DNA from: Alphaproteobacteria bacterium
GTDB taxonomy: Bacteria > Pseudomonadota > Alphaproteobacteria > Kiloniellales > DSM-21159
Direction: 5' to 3'
Assembly (NCBI GenBank): GCA_030433005.1
Contig: JAUILQ010000020.1
Coordinates: forward strand, 1 to 64,000
Length of the DNA: 64,000 bases
The translations under genes were made by a program, and so were the position numbers. Numbering within the stretch: position 1 is the stretch's first letter; each line of letters starts with the position of its first letter. Under the pieces are notes generated by a model. It was not told the origin of the DNA and made no database searches. It worked only from the letters and a program-made list of their open reading frames with translations. This document shows, piece after piece, positions 22,250-32,486 of the stretch.

Positions 22250-23254
22250 TCACATCCACTTGGCGATCATGCGGTGCTGGACCTCGGCCTGCGAGGCCAG
22301 TCGATAGTAGTTGAGCAGCTCGCGCGCCGGGTCCGTCATGCGGTGGAAGCCGGAGACGAAGGCCACGATGGTGCCGACCGTACTGCTGCCTTCCAGCACC
22401 ATCATGCCGCCGATCAACAGGATCGCGATGGGCGCCAGGTTGTTGCAGAGGTTGATCAGCCCCTTGGCGGCAAACTTCAGCAGCGACAGCCGGATCCTCA
22501 GCCGGAACACGCGGTCGAGCTGCGGGTGCAGCAGCGCCTCGAAACCCTCGGGGTCGCTGCCGTCGGCATCGGCGATCTCCTGGCCCATCTCGCGCAGCGC
22601 CTTCAGGCGCCGCTTCAGCAGGCGGTTGATCCGCACCTGGATGAGCGGCAGCACCACGAGCAGCGGCAGCAGGAAGGGCAGCGTCGCCACCGCGATCAGC
22701 GGCTGGATCGCCAGCATGTAGGCCATCACCGCCAGCAGCATGCCGGCGTTGACGGCCGGCTGTGAGAGGCCGTCGCCGACGAAGCCGCCCAGCTTCTCGA
22801 CCTCGGCGCCGATGATGGAAACCGCCTGGCCGCCGTCGGAGCCATTGCCCTCGTCGCCGTCGTGATCGCCGTCGCGCCGCTCGCCCCGACTCTCGACACG
22901 GCATTCGTAGAGCCGCGCGAGATGCGCGCGGGTGTAGCGGATCGCGCTCTCGGCGAGCCAGCTCTGGTAGAGCCGCAGTGCGTACTTGCCGAAGGCCTGG
23001 AGCAGCACCACCGCGAGATAGATCCCGCAGAGCAGCCACAGCAGGTCCAGATCGCCGCGGTCTTCGAGGACGCCGTCGACGATGCGGCGCTGCAGCTCGA
23101 GCGGCGCCACGCCGAGCGCCGCGACGGCCAGCGCGAGCAGGCAGATCCAGGCCTGATGGTGCCCGCTCATCCGCCAGACGTAGCGGAACACGTTGGTGGT
23201 CGGGGAATCGTCGCCGCTGCGATCGATCGAGCGAGGCCGGAAGGGAAAGCGCAT
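22250..23254 (-). CDS. ABC-transporter-type transmembrane domain protein lacking an ATPase domain
   Basis: A 334-residue membrane protein. Hydrophobic segments occur near 37-57, 70-95, 170-215 and 280-305, laid out like an ABC type-1 exporter membrane domain. EVEKLGGFVGDGLSQPAVNAGMLLAV and GTIVAFVSGFHRMTDPARELLNYYR match the intracellular loop and the end of helix 6 in MsbA-like exporters. The protein stops where a nucleotide-binding domain would normally begin, and no separate ATPase is adjacent. An Asp/Gly-rich insert (DGDHDGDEGNGSDGG, about 126-140) is unusual. It starts with TAAGG-type spacing at ATG 23254. Confidence 0.75.
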   Translation of the reverse strand: MRFPFRPRSIDRSGDDSPTTNVFRYVWRMSGHHQAWICLLALAVAALGVAPLELQRRIVDGVLEDRGDLDLLWLLCGIYLAVVLLQAFGKYALRLYQSWLAESAIRYTRAHLARLYECRVESRGERRDGDHDGDEGNGSDGGQAVSIIGAEVEKLGGFVGDGLSQPAVNAGMLLAVMAYMLAIQPLIAVATLPFLLPLLVVLPLIQVRINRLLKRRLKALREMGQEIADADGSDPEGFEALLHPQLDRVFRLRIRLSLLKFAAKGLINLCNNLAPIAILLIGGMMVLEGSSTVGTIVAFVSGFHRMTDPARELLNYYRLASQAEVQHRMIAKWM

Positions 23255-23295
23255 CGTCCTTACCTAGGGCCGCCCGGGCGGGCGACAGTGCCCCG

Positions 23296-23340
23296 GTCCG
23301 AAAAAGAACCGCCGGCGACCGCCGCAGCGGCGCGCCGGCG
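23296..23340 (-). terminator. Rho-independent terminator of the lipoprotein gene
   Basis: On the minus strand CGCCGGCG (23340-23333) and CGCCGGCG (23317-23310) pair, with an inner GCCG/CGGC stem, followed by GGTTCTTTTTCGG. The T-run makes this a good intrinsic terminator 26 bases after the lipoprotein stop, so that gene is probably monocistronic. Confidence 0.65.
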
Positions 23341-23365
23341 ATCCGGGAGACCTTCGGCAGGCGCG

Positions 23366-23527
23366 TCAGTCGGTGGCATCCTCCACGGCGCGCTCGGTGT
23401 CCTGAACGGCTTCGTCGATGGCCTCGCCGGCCTCCTCGGCCGGTCCGTCGTCTTCCTCGCAGCCGGCGAGCGCCAGGCTGCCGGTCAGCAGCAGGCCCGC
23501 GAAAAGCAGTGAAAGCGCGCGTTTCAT
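23366..23527 (-). CDS. Small acidic lipoprotein
   Basis: A 53-residue secreted lipoprotein. The signal peptide MKRALSLLFAGLLLTGSLALAGC ends in the lipobox LAGC, with Cys22-23 as the acylated residue. The ~30-residue mature part (EEDDGPAEEAGEAIDEAVQD..) is strongly acidic and predicted helical. ATG 23527 follows AAAGGGA. An exact EcfG-type promoter (23560-23585) and a terminator (23296-23340) frame it as a single-gene stress transcript. Size and layout recall entericidin-like stress lipoproteins, but the mature sequence is not the entericidin motif. Function unknown. Confidence 0.8.
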   Translation of the reverse strand: MKRALSLLFAGLLLTGSLALAGCEEDDGPAEEAGEAIDEAVQDTERAVEDATD

Positions 23528-23559
23528 GACTTGTCCCTTTCGTTGCGAACGGGCAGAGC

Positions 23560-23585
23560 AACGTGGCGGCGGCGCCGGCGGTTCC
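23560..23585 (-). promoter_or_regulatory. EcfG-type promoter of the lipoprotein gene
   Basis: Minus strand: GGAAC (23585-23581), 17-bp spacer, CGTT (23563-23560). The predicted start near 23553 gives a 26-nt leader with the AAAGGGA ribosome site. The match is complete. Confidence 0.75.
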
Positions 23586-23622
23586 CGCAGCGCCCACACC
23601 GGCCAGGACACGGACGGAGGCG

Positions 23623-24795
23623 ATGGCGCAGACGACCGAAGAGGCACCCCGGGGAAGCGGCAGCACCGAGGGCCGGCCCGACTGGCCGGTGATCGCCGTG
23701 GTCGTGCTGCTGGCCGGCGTCTTCGCGATTACCCAGGGGCTGACCTATCCGCTGCTCGCGCTGGTGCTGGAGCGACAGGGCCACTCGCCGGCGATGATCG
23801 GCATCAACACGGCGATGACGCCGCTCGGGCTGCTGCTCTCGGCGCCGCTCCTGCCGGTCGTCGCGCGCCGCTACGGCCCGGTCCGCGTCGCCCTGGCAAG
23901 CGCCCTCGGCGTGGCGCTTCTGCTCGCCGTCATCGGCGCCACCCGAAGCCTGTGGATCTGGTTTCCGGCACGCCTGCTGCTCGGCTTCGCGATCGACGGC
24001 CTCTACATCACCTGCGAGACCTGGATCAACCAGCTGGCGCCGGAGCGGCTGCGCGGGCGCATCCTCGGCCTGTTCTCCTCGGTGCTGGCGCTGGGCTTCG
24101 CCTCGGGGCCCTTCGTCGTCGCCGTGGCGGGGTCGGAGGGCTGGCCGTCCTTCCTGGTCGGCATCGCCATCGCCCTGCTCTCGGCGGCGCTGGTCTACGC
24201 CAGCCGCCGGCGCCTGCCCGGACTGGACGAGCACGCGGGCGCCTCGCTGTTCGCCTTCCTGCCGCTGGCGCCGCTCCTGCTGCTTCTGGTCGGCGCCGCC
24301 GCCGCCTTCGACCAGATCACGCTCTCGCTGCTGCCGGTCTACGGCCTGCGCATCGGCCTGGCGGAGGCCCTGGCGGCGAGCAGCGTCGGGGTCCTGGCGA
24401 TCGGCAACGTGCTGTTCCAGCTGCCGATCGGCTGGCTTGCCGACCGCTGGTCGCGCCACGGCACCTGCCTGCTGCTCTGCGCGTTGACGGTGGCCGGCGC
24501 CGCCGCCCTGCCGCTCGCCGCCACGGAGCGCTGGACGCTCTGGCCGCTGCTGTTTCTCTGGGGTTCGGCCGCCTACGGCGTCTATACCCTGGCACTGGTG
24601 CAGCTCGGCGACCGCTTCCGGGGCGCCCAGCTGCTGGCCGGCAACGCCGCCTTCGCGCTGGTCTGGGGCCTCGGCGGGCTGGCCGGGCCGCCGCTGGCGG
24701 GCCTGTCCATGGACTCGCTCGGACCCGACGGCCTGCCGCTGGTGCTCGGCCTGCTCTACGCCGTTCTCTTCGTCGCCGTCGCGCTGCGACGCTAG
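23623..24795 (+). CDS. MFS transporter
   Basis: A 390-residue major facilitator protein with about 12 helices. I prefer ATG 23623 (GGAGG just upstream, though only two bases away); GTG 23563 would add 20 residues and would overlap the divergent lipoprotein promoter. Motif A is present in altered form (PVVARRYGPVRVA) and the second-half loop reads DRWSRHGTCLL. The C-terminal WPLLFLWG and GPPLAGLSMDSLGPDGLPLVL match the truncated MFS gene at the window start. Its end overlaps the convergent LysM gene by 4 bases. Substrate unknown; the family resembles YcaD-type transporters. Confidence 0.9.
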   Translation: MAQTTEEAPRGSGSTEGRPDWPVIAVVVLLAGVFAITQGLTYPLLALVLERQGHSPAMIGINTAMTPLGLLLSAPLLPVVARRYGPVRVALASALGVALLLAVIGATRSLWIWFPARLLLGFAIDGLYITCETWINQLAPERLRGRILGLFSSVLALGFASGPFVVAVAGSEGWPSFLVGIAIALLSAALVYASRRRLPGLDEHAGASLFAFLPLAPLLLLLVGAAAAFDQITLSLLPVYGLRIGLAEALAASSVGVLAIGNVLFQLPIGWLADRWSRHGTCLLLCALTVAGAAALPLAATERWTLWPLLFLWGSAAYGVYTLALVQLGDRFRGAQLLAGNAAFALVWGLGGLAGPPLAGLSMDSLGPDGLPLVLGLLYAVLFVAVALRR

Positions 24796-25868
24796 TTCGT
24801 CGCCGCCTGGGGGCCGAGCACGGTCAGCGGGTCGAGCGCGCGCGTGCCCTTGCGCACCTCGAAGTGGACCTGCGGCTCGCTGACGCTGCCCGAGGCGCCG
24901 GCACGCGCGATCAGTTGGCCGCGCGTTACCTGTTCGCCCTTGTGCACCAGGATCTCCTGGTTGTGCGCATAGGCGGTGATCCAGCCCTCGGCATGCTTGA
25001 TCAGCACGAGATTGCCGAAGCCGCGCAGCTCGTTGCCGGTGTACGCGACGACGCCGTTCTCGGCGGCCTCGACCGGCGTACCCGCGGCGACCACGATGTT
25101 GATGCCGTCGTTGTGGCGGCCGTCGGCCTGCGGGCCGAAGTAGGAGACGACGCGGCCGCGGGCCGGCCAGGAGAACTGGCCGTCGGCCAGCGGCGGCGGC
25201 GTCGGCACCGCGGCCGACGGCGCCTTGCGCGGGGCCGGCGCCGGGTCCTGCGGCGGCCTGGGCACCGCGGCCTGCTGGCTCGAGGAGGGAGGCGCGGCGG
25301 GCGCGGTCGCGGCGACGGTCGGCGCCGCCGGCTGCGGGCCTGCCGGCTCCGGCTGGTCGGCGGGCAGGTAGAGCCGCTGGCCGACGACGATGGTGTAGGG
25401 CGCCTGGATCTCGTTGCGCTTGGTCAGCTCGGCCATGTCGAGGCCGTAGCGGCGCGACAGCCCGTAAACCGTGTCGCCGGCGGCGACGAGGTGCAGGCGC
25501 TGCGGCGGGATGCGCAGCTTCTGCCCCGGCCGCAGCGTGTAGGGCGGCGCCAGGTCGTTGGCCTCGGCCATCTCGCGCGGGGTCAGCCGGAACTTGCGCG
25601 CGATCTCGTAGAGCGTATCGCCGCGCTGCGCCCAGATGTAGCCGCCGACCTCGGGATTGTTGGCGAAGTACCAGGGCTTCTGCGGGCTCGCCTCGGGCGG
25701 CGGCGGCAGCCGCGGCTCGGCCGGCGGCGGCCCGGGCCGCGACAGCGCGTCGGCGACGCGGTCGGCGTCGGCGCAGGCCGAGAGCCCGAGCAGGACAGCG
25801 GCGAGCAGCAGCGGCAGCGGCAGCCGCCGCCGGCCCCGACCCGCGCCTGCGCTGCGACTCGCGGTCAT
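24792..25868 (-). CDS. LysM / degenerate LytM (M23) lipoprotein, NlpD/DipM-like
   Basis: A 358-residue envelope protein. ATG 25868 follows GGAGGT and overlaps the pcm stop. A lipoprotein signal ends LLGLSAC (Cys about 28). Two LysM domains bind peptidoglycan (GDTLYEIARKFRLTPREMAEAN and GDTVYGLSRRYGLDMAELTKRN). The C-terminal M23 domain has GNLVLIKHAEGWITAYAHN and VHFEVRKG, but the first zinc motif reads NDGIN where active enzymes have HxGxD. Like NlpD and DipM it is therefore probably an activator of amidases and not a peptidase. The position after pcm is conserved in proteobacteria. Confidence 0.9.
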   Translation of the reverse strand: MTASRSAGAGRGRRRLPLPLLLAAVLLGLSACADADRVADALSRPGPPPAEPRLPPPPEASPQKPWYFANNPEVGGYIWAQRGDTLYEIARKFRLTPREMAEANDLAPPYTLRPGQKLRIPPQRLHLVAAGDTVYGLSRRYGLDMAELTKRNEIQAPYTIVVGQRLYLPADQPEPAGPQPAAPTVAATAPAAPPSSSQQAAVPRPPQDPAPAPRKAPSAAVPTPPPLADGQFSWPARGRVVSYFGPQADGRHNDGINIVVAAGTPVEAAENGVVAYTGNELRGFGNLVLIKHAEGWITAYAHNQEILVHKGEQVTRGQLIARAGASGSVSEPQVHFEVRKGTRALDPLTVLGPQAATN

Positions 25869-26515
25869 CCGGCCGACCTCCTTTCCGATCCATCGGCCAC
25901 CAGGGGCACGAAGCGTACCACGCCCAGCTCCTCGCGCTCGATCCCTGCGCTGGTCTTGCGCAGTCTCAGCAACTCCTGGGTGCGCCCCTGCCCGCCGACC
26001 GGCAGGATCAGGCAGCCGCCCTCGCGCAGCTGCTCGAGCAGCGGCTCGGGCGTCAGCTCGGCCGCGCAGGTGACGATGATGCGGTCGAAGCTCTGCGACT
26101 CCGGCCAGCCGCGGCTGCCGTCGCCGCGCCGGCTGGTCAGGTTGTGCAGCCGCAGCTCGGCGAAGCGCGCCTCGGCCTGCTTGAGCAGCTCGGCATGGCG
26201 CTCGATCGTGTAGACTCGCCGGCACACCCGGCTCAGCACGGCCGCCTGGTAGCCCGAGCCGGTGCCGACCTCGAGCACGGTGTGCTGCTTCGTCGCCTCC
26301 AGCGCCTGGGTCATCAGGGCGACGACCTCCGGCTGGCTGATCGTCTGGCCCAGGCCGATCGGCAGCGCGAGGTTCTCGTAGGCCTGGTCGTGGAAGGAGG
26401 GCGGCACGAAGCGCTCGCGTGGCACGCGCTCGATCGCCGCCAGCACCGCCGTGTCGGTGATGCCGGCGCGGCGCAGCTGCATCAGCAGGCGGATCTTGCG
26501 CGCCTCCAGGGTCAT
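25865..26515 (-). CDS. pcm: Protein-L-isoaspartate O-methyltransferase
   Basis: A 216-residue repair methyltransferase that converts isoaspartyl residues back toward aspartate. The conserved motif I VLEVGTGSGYQAAVLS (about 80-95) and the N-terminal FVPPSFHDQAYENLALPIGLGQTISQP (about 36-62) are typical. ATG 26515 overlaps the surE stop by 4 bases, and its own stop overlaps the LysM gene start. surE and pcm are commonly neighbours. Normal length and no missing residues were noticed. Confidence 0.96.
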   Translation of the reverse strand: MTLEARKIRLLMQLRRAGITDTAVLAAIERVPRERFVPPSFHDQAYENLALPIGLGQTISQPEVVALMTQALEATKQHTVLEVGTGSGYQAAVLSRVCRRVYTIERHAELLKQAEARFAELRLHNLTSRRGDGSRGWPESQSFDRIIVTCAAELTPEPLLEQLREGGCLILPVGGQGRTQELLRLRKTSAGIEREELGVVRFVPLVADGSERRSAG

Positions 26516-27309
26516 TCGAGCAGGCCCTTCAGGCGCTCCAGGCCGGCGTGGTGGGTCAGGTCGAGGTGCAGCGGCGTGACCGAGACGTAGCCGCGGGCGA
26601 CCAGGCCGAGGTCGCTGTCCTCGTCGTCGCTGTGGTGGCGCAGGAAGTCGCCGATCCAGAGATAGGGCCGCCCCGCCGGGTCGCTGCCCTCGACCACGCC
26701 GATCTGGGTGTCGCGCCGGCCGGTGCGGCCGACCCGCACGCCCTTGACCTGGTCCGGGTCCAGCGGCGGGAAGTTGACGTTGACCAGCAGGTCGCGCGGC
26801 CAGTCGCTCTGGAACAGCTGGCGCACGATGCCGCCGGCGAAGGCCTTGGCCGGCGCGAAGTCGACCGGCTTCTCCTGCTCGCGCTGCTGGCTCATGGCGA
26901 TCGCCGGGATGCCGAACAGCGCCGCCTCCATGGCGACCGCCACGGTGCCGGAGTAACCGACGTCCTCGCCGAGGTTGCCGCCGTGGTTGAAGCCCGAGAG
27001 CACCAGGTCCGGCCGGCGGTCCTTGAGCACGTGGTTGACCCCGACCACGACGCAGTCGGTCGGCGTGCCGTCGACCGCGAAGCGGCGCTCGCCGAAGCGG
27101 CGCAGACGCAGCGGCCGGCGCGTGGTCAGCGAGTGGCTGGTCGCCGACTGCTCGACCTCGGGCGCGACGGTCCAGACGTCGTCCGACAGCGCGTGCGCGA
27201 CCTCCTCCAGCGCCTTGAGGCCCGGCGCGTGGATGCCGTCGTCGTTGCCGATCAGGATGCGCGTGCCCGCCAGGGGTTTCGCGCCGGCGGCTTTGCTGTC
27301 ACTGGGCAC
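26512..27309 (-). CDS. surE: 5'/3'-nucleotidase SurE
   Basis: A 265-residue metal-dependent nucleoside monophosphatase. [18 protein letters not shown] (about 17-34) carries the Asp pair D23-D24 that binds metal; [14 protein letters not shown] (about 48-61) and [25 protein letters not shown] (about 103-127) are the other signature blocks. The usual SGIN-x-G-x-N reads SGFNHGGN here, a conservative change. It overlaps serS by 11 bases and pcm by 4, in the order serS-surE-pcm typical of alphaproteobacteria. Confidence 0.96.
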   Translation of the reverse strand: MPSDSKAAGAKPLAGTRILIGNDDGIHAPGLKALEEVAHALSDDVWTVAPEVEQSATSHSLTTRRPLRLRRFGERRFAVDGTPTDCVVVGVNHVLKDRRPDLVLSGFNHGGNLGEDVGYSGTVAVAMEAALFGIPAIAMSQQREQEKPVDFAPAKAFAGGIVRQLFQSDWPRDLLVNVNFPPLDPDQVKGVRVGRTGRRDTQIGVVEGSDPAGRPYLWIGDFLRHHSDDEDSDLGLVARGYVSVTPLHLDLTHHAGLERLKGLLE

Positions 27310-28576
27310 GGCCGATCACCTCCTCGCCGCCGAGATAGGGCCTGAGCACCTCGGGCACGCGGATCGTGCCGTCGGCCTGCTGGTAGTTCTCGAGCACCGC
27401 GATCAGCGCGCGCCCGACCGCGACGCCCGAGCCGTTGAGCGTGTGCAGGAAGCGCGTGCCCTTCTCGCCCTCGGGACGGAAGCGGCCGTTCATCCGCCGC
27501 GCCTGGAAGTCGCCGCAGGTCGAGCAGCTGGAGATCTCGCGGTAGGCCTGCTGCCCGGGCAGCCAGACCTCGATGTCGTAGGTCCGCCGCGCGCCGAAGC
27601 CGGTGTCGCCCGAGGACAGCACCATGACCCGGTAGGGCAGGCCCAGCTTCTGCAGCACCGTCTCGGCGCAGCCGGTCATGCGCTGCTGCTCGGCCTCCGA
27701 CTCCTCGGGATGGACGATCGACACCAGCTCGACCTTCTCGAACTGGTGCTGGCGCAGCATGCCGCGGGTGTCGCGGCCGGCCGAGCCGGCCTCGGAGCGG
27801 AAGCAGGGCGTCAGGGCGGTGAGGCGCAGCGGCAGCTCCTCGGCCTTGAAGATCCGGCCCGCCGCCAGGTTGGTCAGCGGCACCTCGGCGGTCGGGATCA
27901 GCCAGTAGCCCTCGGTGGTGCGGAACTGGTCCTCGGCGAACTTGGGCAGCTGGCCGGTGCCGTAGAGCACCTCGTCGCGCACCAGCAGAGGGGGTGCCAC
28001 CTCCAGGTAGCCGTGCTCGCGGGTGTGCAGGTCGATCATGAACTGCGCCAGCGCCCGGTGCAGCCGCGCGACCCCGCCCTTCATGACCACGAAGCGCGAG
28101 CCCGACAGCTTCGCCGCGGTCTCGAAGTCGAGCAGCTCCAGCGCCTCGCCGAGCTCCCAGTGCTCCTTCGCCTGGAAGTCGAAGGCCGGCTTCTCGCCCC
28201 AGCTGCGGACCTCTAGGTTGGCGCTCTCGTCGGCGCCGTCGGGCACGTCGTCGGCCAGCACGTTGGGGATGCCGGCGAGCGCCTCGCGTAGCTCCTCGTC
28301 GAGGCGCCGGGTCGTCTCCTCGAGCTCGGCCATGCGCTCCTTGATGCGCTGGACCTCGGCCATCTGGGCCTCGGCGTCGCCGCCCTCCTTCTTCAGGCGG
28401 CCGATCTCGCGGCTCGCCTCGTTGCGCCGCGCCTGCAGTTCCTGCAGCTCGGTCTGGGCCTGGCGGTTCTGCCGATCGAGGGCGAGCAGCGACTCCGAGC
28501 GCCCCTCCAGGCCGCGCCGGGCGAGCGCCCGGTCGAAGTCTTCGGGTTGCTCGCGAATCCGCTTCAGATCGTGCAT
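27299..28576 (-). CDS. serS: Seryl-tRNA synthetase
   Basis: A 425-residue class II aminoacyl-tRNA synthetase. [18 protein letters not shown] opens the N-terminal arm; the long coiled coil runs to about residue 95 ([37 protein letters not shown]). Motif 2 is [29 protein letters not shown] and motif 3 is [21 protein letters not shown] 28576 gives the family's length; the open frame runs to 28759 without a useful extension. It starts the serS-surE-pcm-LysM operon. A -10-like CTATAA at about 28630 (minus strand) may belong to its promoter. Confidence 0.97.
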   Translation of the reverse strand: MHDLKRIREQPEDFDRALARRGLEGRSESLLALDRQNRQAQTELQELQARRNEASREIGRLKKEGGDAEAQMAEVQRIKERMAELEETTRRLDEELREALAGIPNVLADDVPDGADESANLEVRSWGEKPAFDFQAKEHWELGEALELLDFETAAKLSGSRFVVMKGGVARLHRALAQFMIDLHTREHGYLEVAPPLLVRDEVLYGTGQLPKFAEDQFRTTEGYWLIPTAEVPLTNLAAGRIFKAEELPLRLTALTPCFRSEAGSAGRDTRGMLRQHQFEKVELVSIVHPEESEAEQQRMTGCAETVLQKLGLPYRVMVLSSGDTGFGARRTYDIEVWLPGQQAYREISSCSTCGDFQARRMNGRFRPEGEKGTRFLHTLNGSGVAVGRALIAVLENYQQADGTIRVPEVLRPYLGGEEVIGRAQ

Positions 28577-28833
28577 GTCCGCTGGTCTCGACGTTGGTGG
28601 GAAGCCGGGACGAATCCCTGGCCGCCTTATAGAGATTCCCCGGTGCATCGTCCATCGACGCCCGGCCGGCCGCAAGCCCGCGCGTTCCCTTTTCGTCCAG
28701 CATCCGTGAGCTTTGGTTAACGGGGCGTTACGCAGGCGGCGATCGGTCCCGCCGCGCAAGGAGCGGATCGCCGGGCGGCAGCCTCTCGTGCCAGTCTGGA
28801 AACCGAACCGGCGGACCGGCGCGGGAGGCAGCC

Positions 28834-29553
28834 TTGACGGAACGAACGATCGAGCGGCGGGTCGAGGCCCTCGACTGGCCGACCCTCGGCCGCGATCTCG
28901 ACGAGCAGGGCTTCGCGCTGACCGGCCCGCTGCTGAGCCGGGACGAGTGCGACGCCCTGGCCGCGCTCTACGAGGAGGACGCCCGCTTCCGGAAGACCGT
29001 GGTCATGGCGCGCGTCGGCTACGGGCGCGGCGAATACCGCTACTTCGAGGCGCCGCTGCCCGGCCCGGTGGCCGCGCTGCGCACGGCGCTCTACGAGCGC
29101 CTCGCACCGATCGCCAACGCCTGGCAGGAGCGGCTGCGCGGGGCCGACATCCGCTACCCGGCGCGCCACGCCGACTACCTGGCGCAGTGCCACGCGGCCG
29201 GCCAGACGCGGCCGACGCCCCTGCTGCTGCGCTACGGCCCCGGGGACTACAACTGCCTGCACCAGGACCGCTACGGCGCCCTGCTGTTCCCCCTGCAGGC
29301 GACGATCCTGCTGACGGACCCCGCCGAGTTCCGGGGCGGCGAGTTCCTGCTGGTCGAGCAGCGGCCGCGCCGCCAGTCGATCGGCCGCGTCGCGCCGCTC
29401 GCCCGCGGCGAGGCGGTGCTCTTCCCGGTCGCCGAGCGGCCGGTCGAGGGCAGCCGCGGCGCCTACCGCACGCAGCTGCGCCACGGCGTCAGCCCGCTGC
29501 GCTCGGGCCACCGGAAGACCCTGGGCGTGATCTTCCACGACGCGGCCCCGTAG
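28834..29553 (+). CDS. 2-oxoglutarate/Fe(II)-dependent oxygenase
   Basis: A 239-residue double-stranded beta-helix oxygenase. TTG 28834 is supported by GGGAGG at a good distance. The iron triad is H143-x-D145 (NCLHQDRYG) and H217 (LRHGVS), and R227 (SGHRKT) is placed to bind 2-oxoglutarate. [17 protein letters not shown] and RGEAVLFP are typical of prolyl-4-hydroxylase-like members (2OG-FeII_Oxy). The gene is on the strand opposite to its neighbours, between serS and the GH15 gene, and appears inserted in the conserved block. Substrate unknown. Confidence 0.88.
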   Translation: MTERTIERRVEALDWPTLGRDLDEQGFALTGPLLSRDECDALAALYEEDARFRKTVVMARVGYGRGEYRYFEAPLPGPVAALRTALYERLAPIANAWQERLRGADIRYPARHADYLAQCHAAGQTRPTPLLLRYGPGDYNCLHQDRYGALLFPLQATILLTDPAEFRGGEFLLVEQRPRRQSIGRVAPLARGEAVLFPVAERPVEGSRGAYRTQLRHGVSPLRSGHRKTLGVIFHDAAP

Positions 29554-29569
29554 CGGCACTCGAACCGGC

Positions 29570-31558
<1,989 letters not shown>

Positions 31559-31637
31559 CGCTGTCCTCCGCTGTCGTGCGGCAGGCAAGACGGCGCCCGG
31601 CCCGCCCCGGTTCCGCGGCGTGTCGGCGGGCGTGGGA

Positions 31638-32486
31638 TCAGTCGACGCCGGCCTCGCGGTCCAGCTCGGCCTCGCGCTCGGCGCGCTTCTTCTCGACCAG
31701 CTTCGCCATGTGGATCGAGATCTCGTAGAGCGCGATGATCGGCAGTGCCAGGCTGATCTGGCTGAGCGGATCCGGCGGCGTGAAGATCGCCGCCACCACG
31801 AAGACGCCGACGATGGCGTACTTGCGCTTCTCGCGCATGCCCTGGGAGCTGGCGAGACCGACGCGCGCCAGCAGGGTCATGATGACCGGCAGCTGGAAGC
31901 AGAGGCCGAAGGCGAAGATCAGCTTCATGGTCAGCGAGAGGTACTCGGCGACCTTGGCCTCGAGCTGGATCGCCAGCGTGTCCTCGCCGCCCGGCGTCTG
32001 GAACTGCAGGAAGAAGTCCCAGGCGAAGGGCAGGATGATGAAGTAGACCAGCGAGGCGCCGAGCAGGAACAGCAGCGGCGAGGCGACCAGGAAGGGCGCC
32101 AGGGCGTTCTTCTCGTTCCTGTAGAGGCCCGGTGCGATGAACAGCCAGAGCTGGGTCAGGAACAGCGGGCACATGATGAAGGCCGCGAAGAAGAAGGCGA
32201 CCTTGATGTAGGTGAAGAAGACCTCGGTCAGGTCCGTGAAGATCATCCGCGGCGGCGGCTGGTTCTCCCGGTCCATGTAGAGCTCGGAGGCCTCGCCGCC
32301 CTGGTCGAGCAGGATGTTGGCGAGCGGCTGGACCAGGAAGTTGTAGAGCTCCTGCGCGAAGAAGAAGCAGACGATGAAGGCCAGGACCAGGCCGATCACG
32401 CTGTAGAGCAGGCGCTGGCGCAGCTCGATCAGGTGATCGAGCAGCGGCATCTTGTTGTTGTCGACCGCCTCGTCGCCGGCGCTCAT
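31638..32486 (-). CDS. tatC: Sec-independent protein translocase subunit TatC
   Basis: A 282-residue six-helix membrane protein, the receptor for twin-arginine signal peptides. MPLLDHLIELRQRLLYSVIGL (about 13-33) is the classic N-terminus, and FTPPDPLSQISLALPIIALYEISI (about 231-254) the conserved C-terminal block. ATG 32486 overlaps the tatB stop by 4 bases. The order tatA-tatB-tatC is intact. A 25-residue charged C-terminal tail is normal for alphaproteobacteria. Confidence 0.97.
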   Translation of the reverse strand: MSAGDEAVDNNKMPLLDHLIELRQRLLYSVIGLVLAFIVCFFFAQELYNFLVQPLANILLDQGGEASELYMDRENQPPPRMIFTDLTEVFFTYIKVAFFFAAFIMCPLFLTQLWLFIAPGLYRNEKNALAPFLVASPLLFLLGASLVYFIILPFAWDFFLQFQTPGGEDTLAIQLEAKVAEYLSLTMKLIFAFGLCFQLPVIMTLLARVGLASSQGMREKRKYAIVGVFVVAAIFTPPDPLSQISLALPIIALYEISIHMAKLVEKKRAEREAELDREAGVD

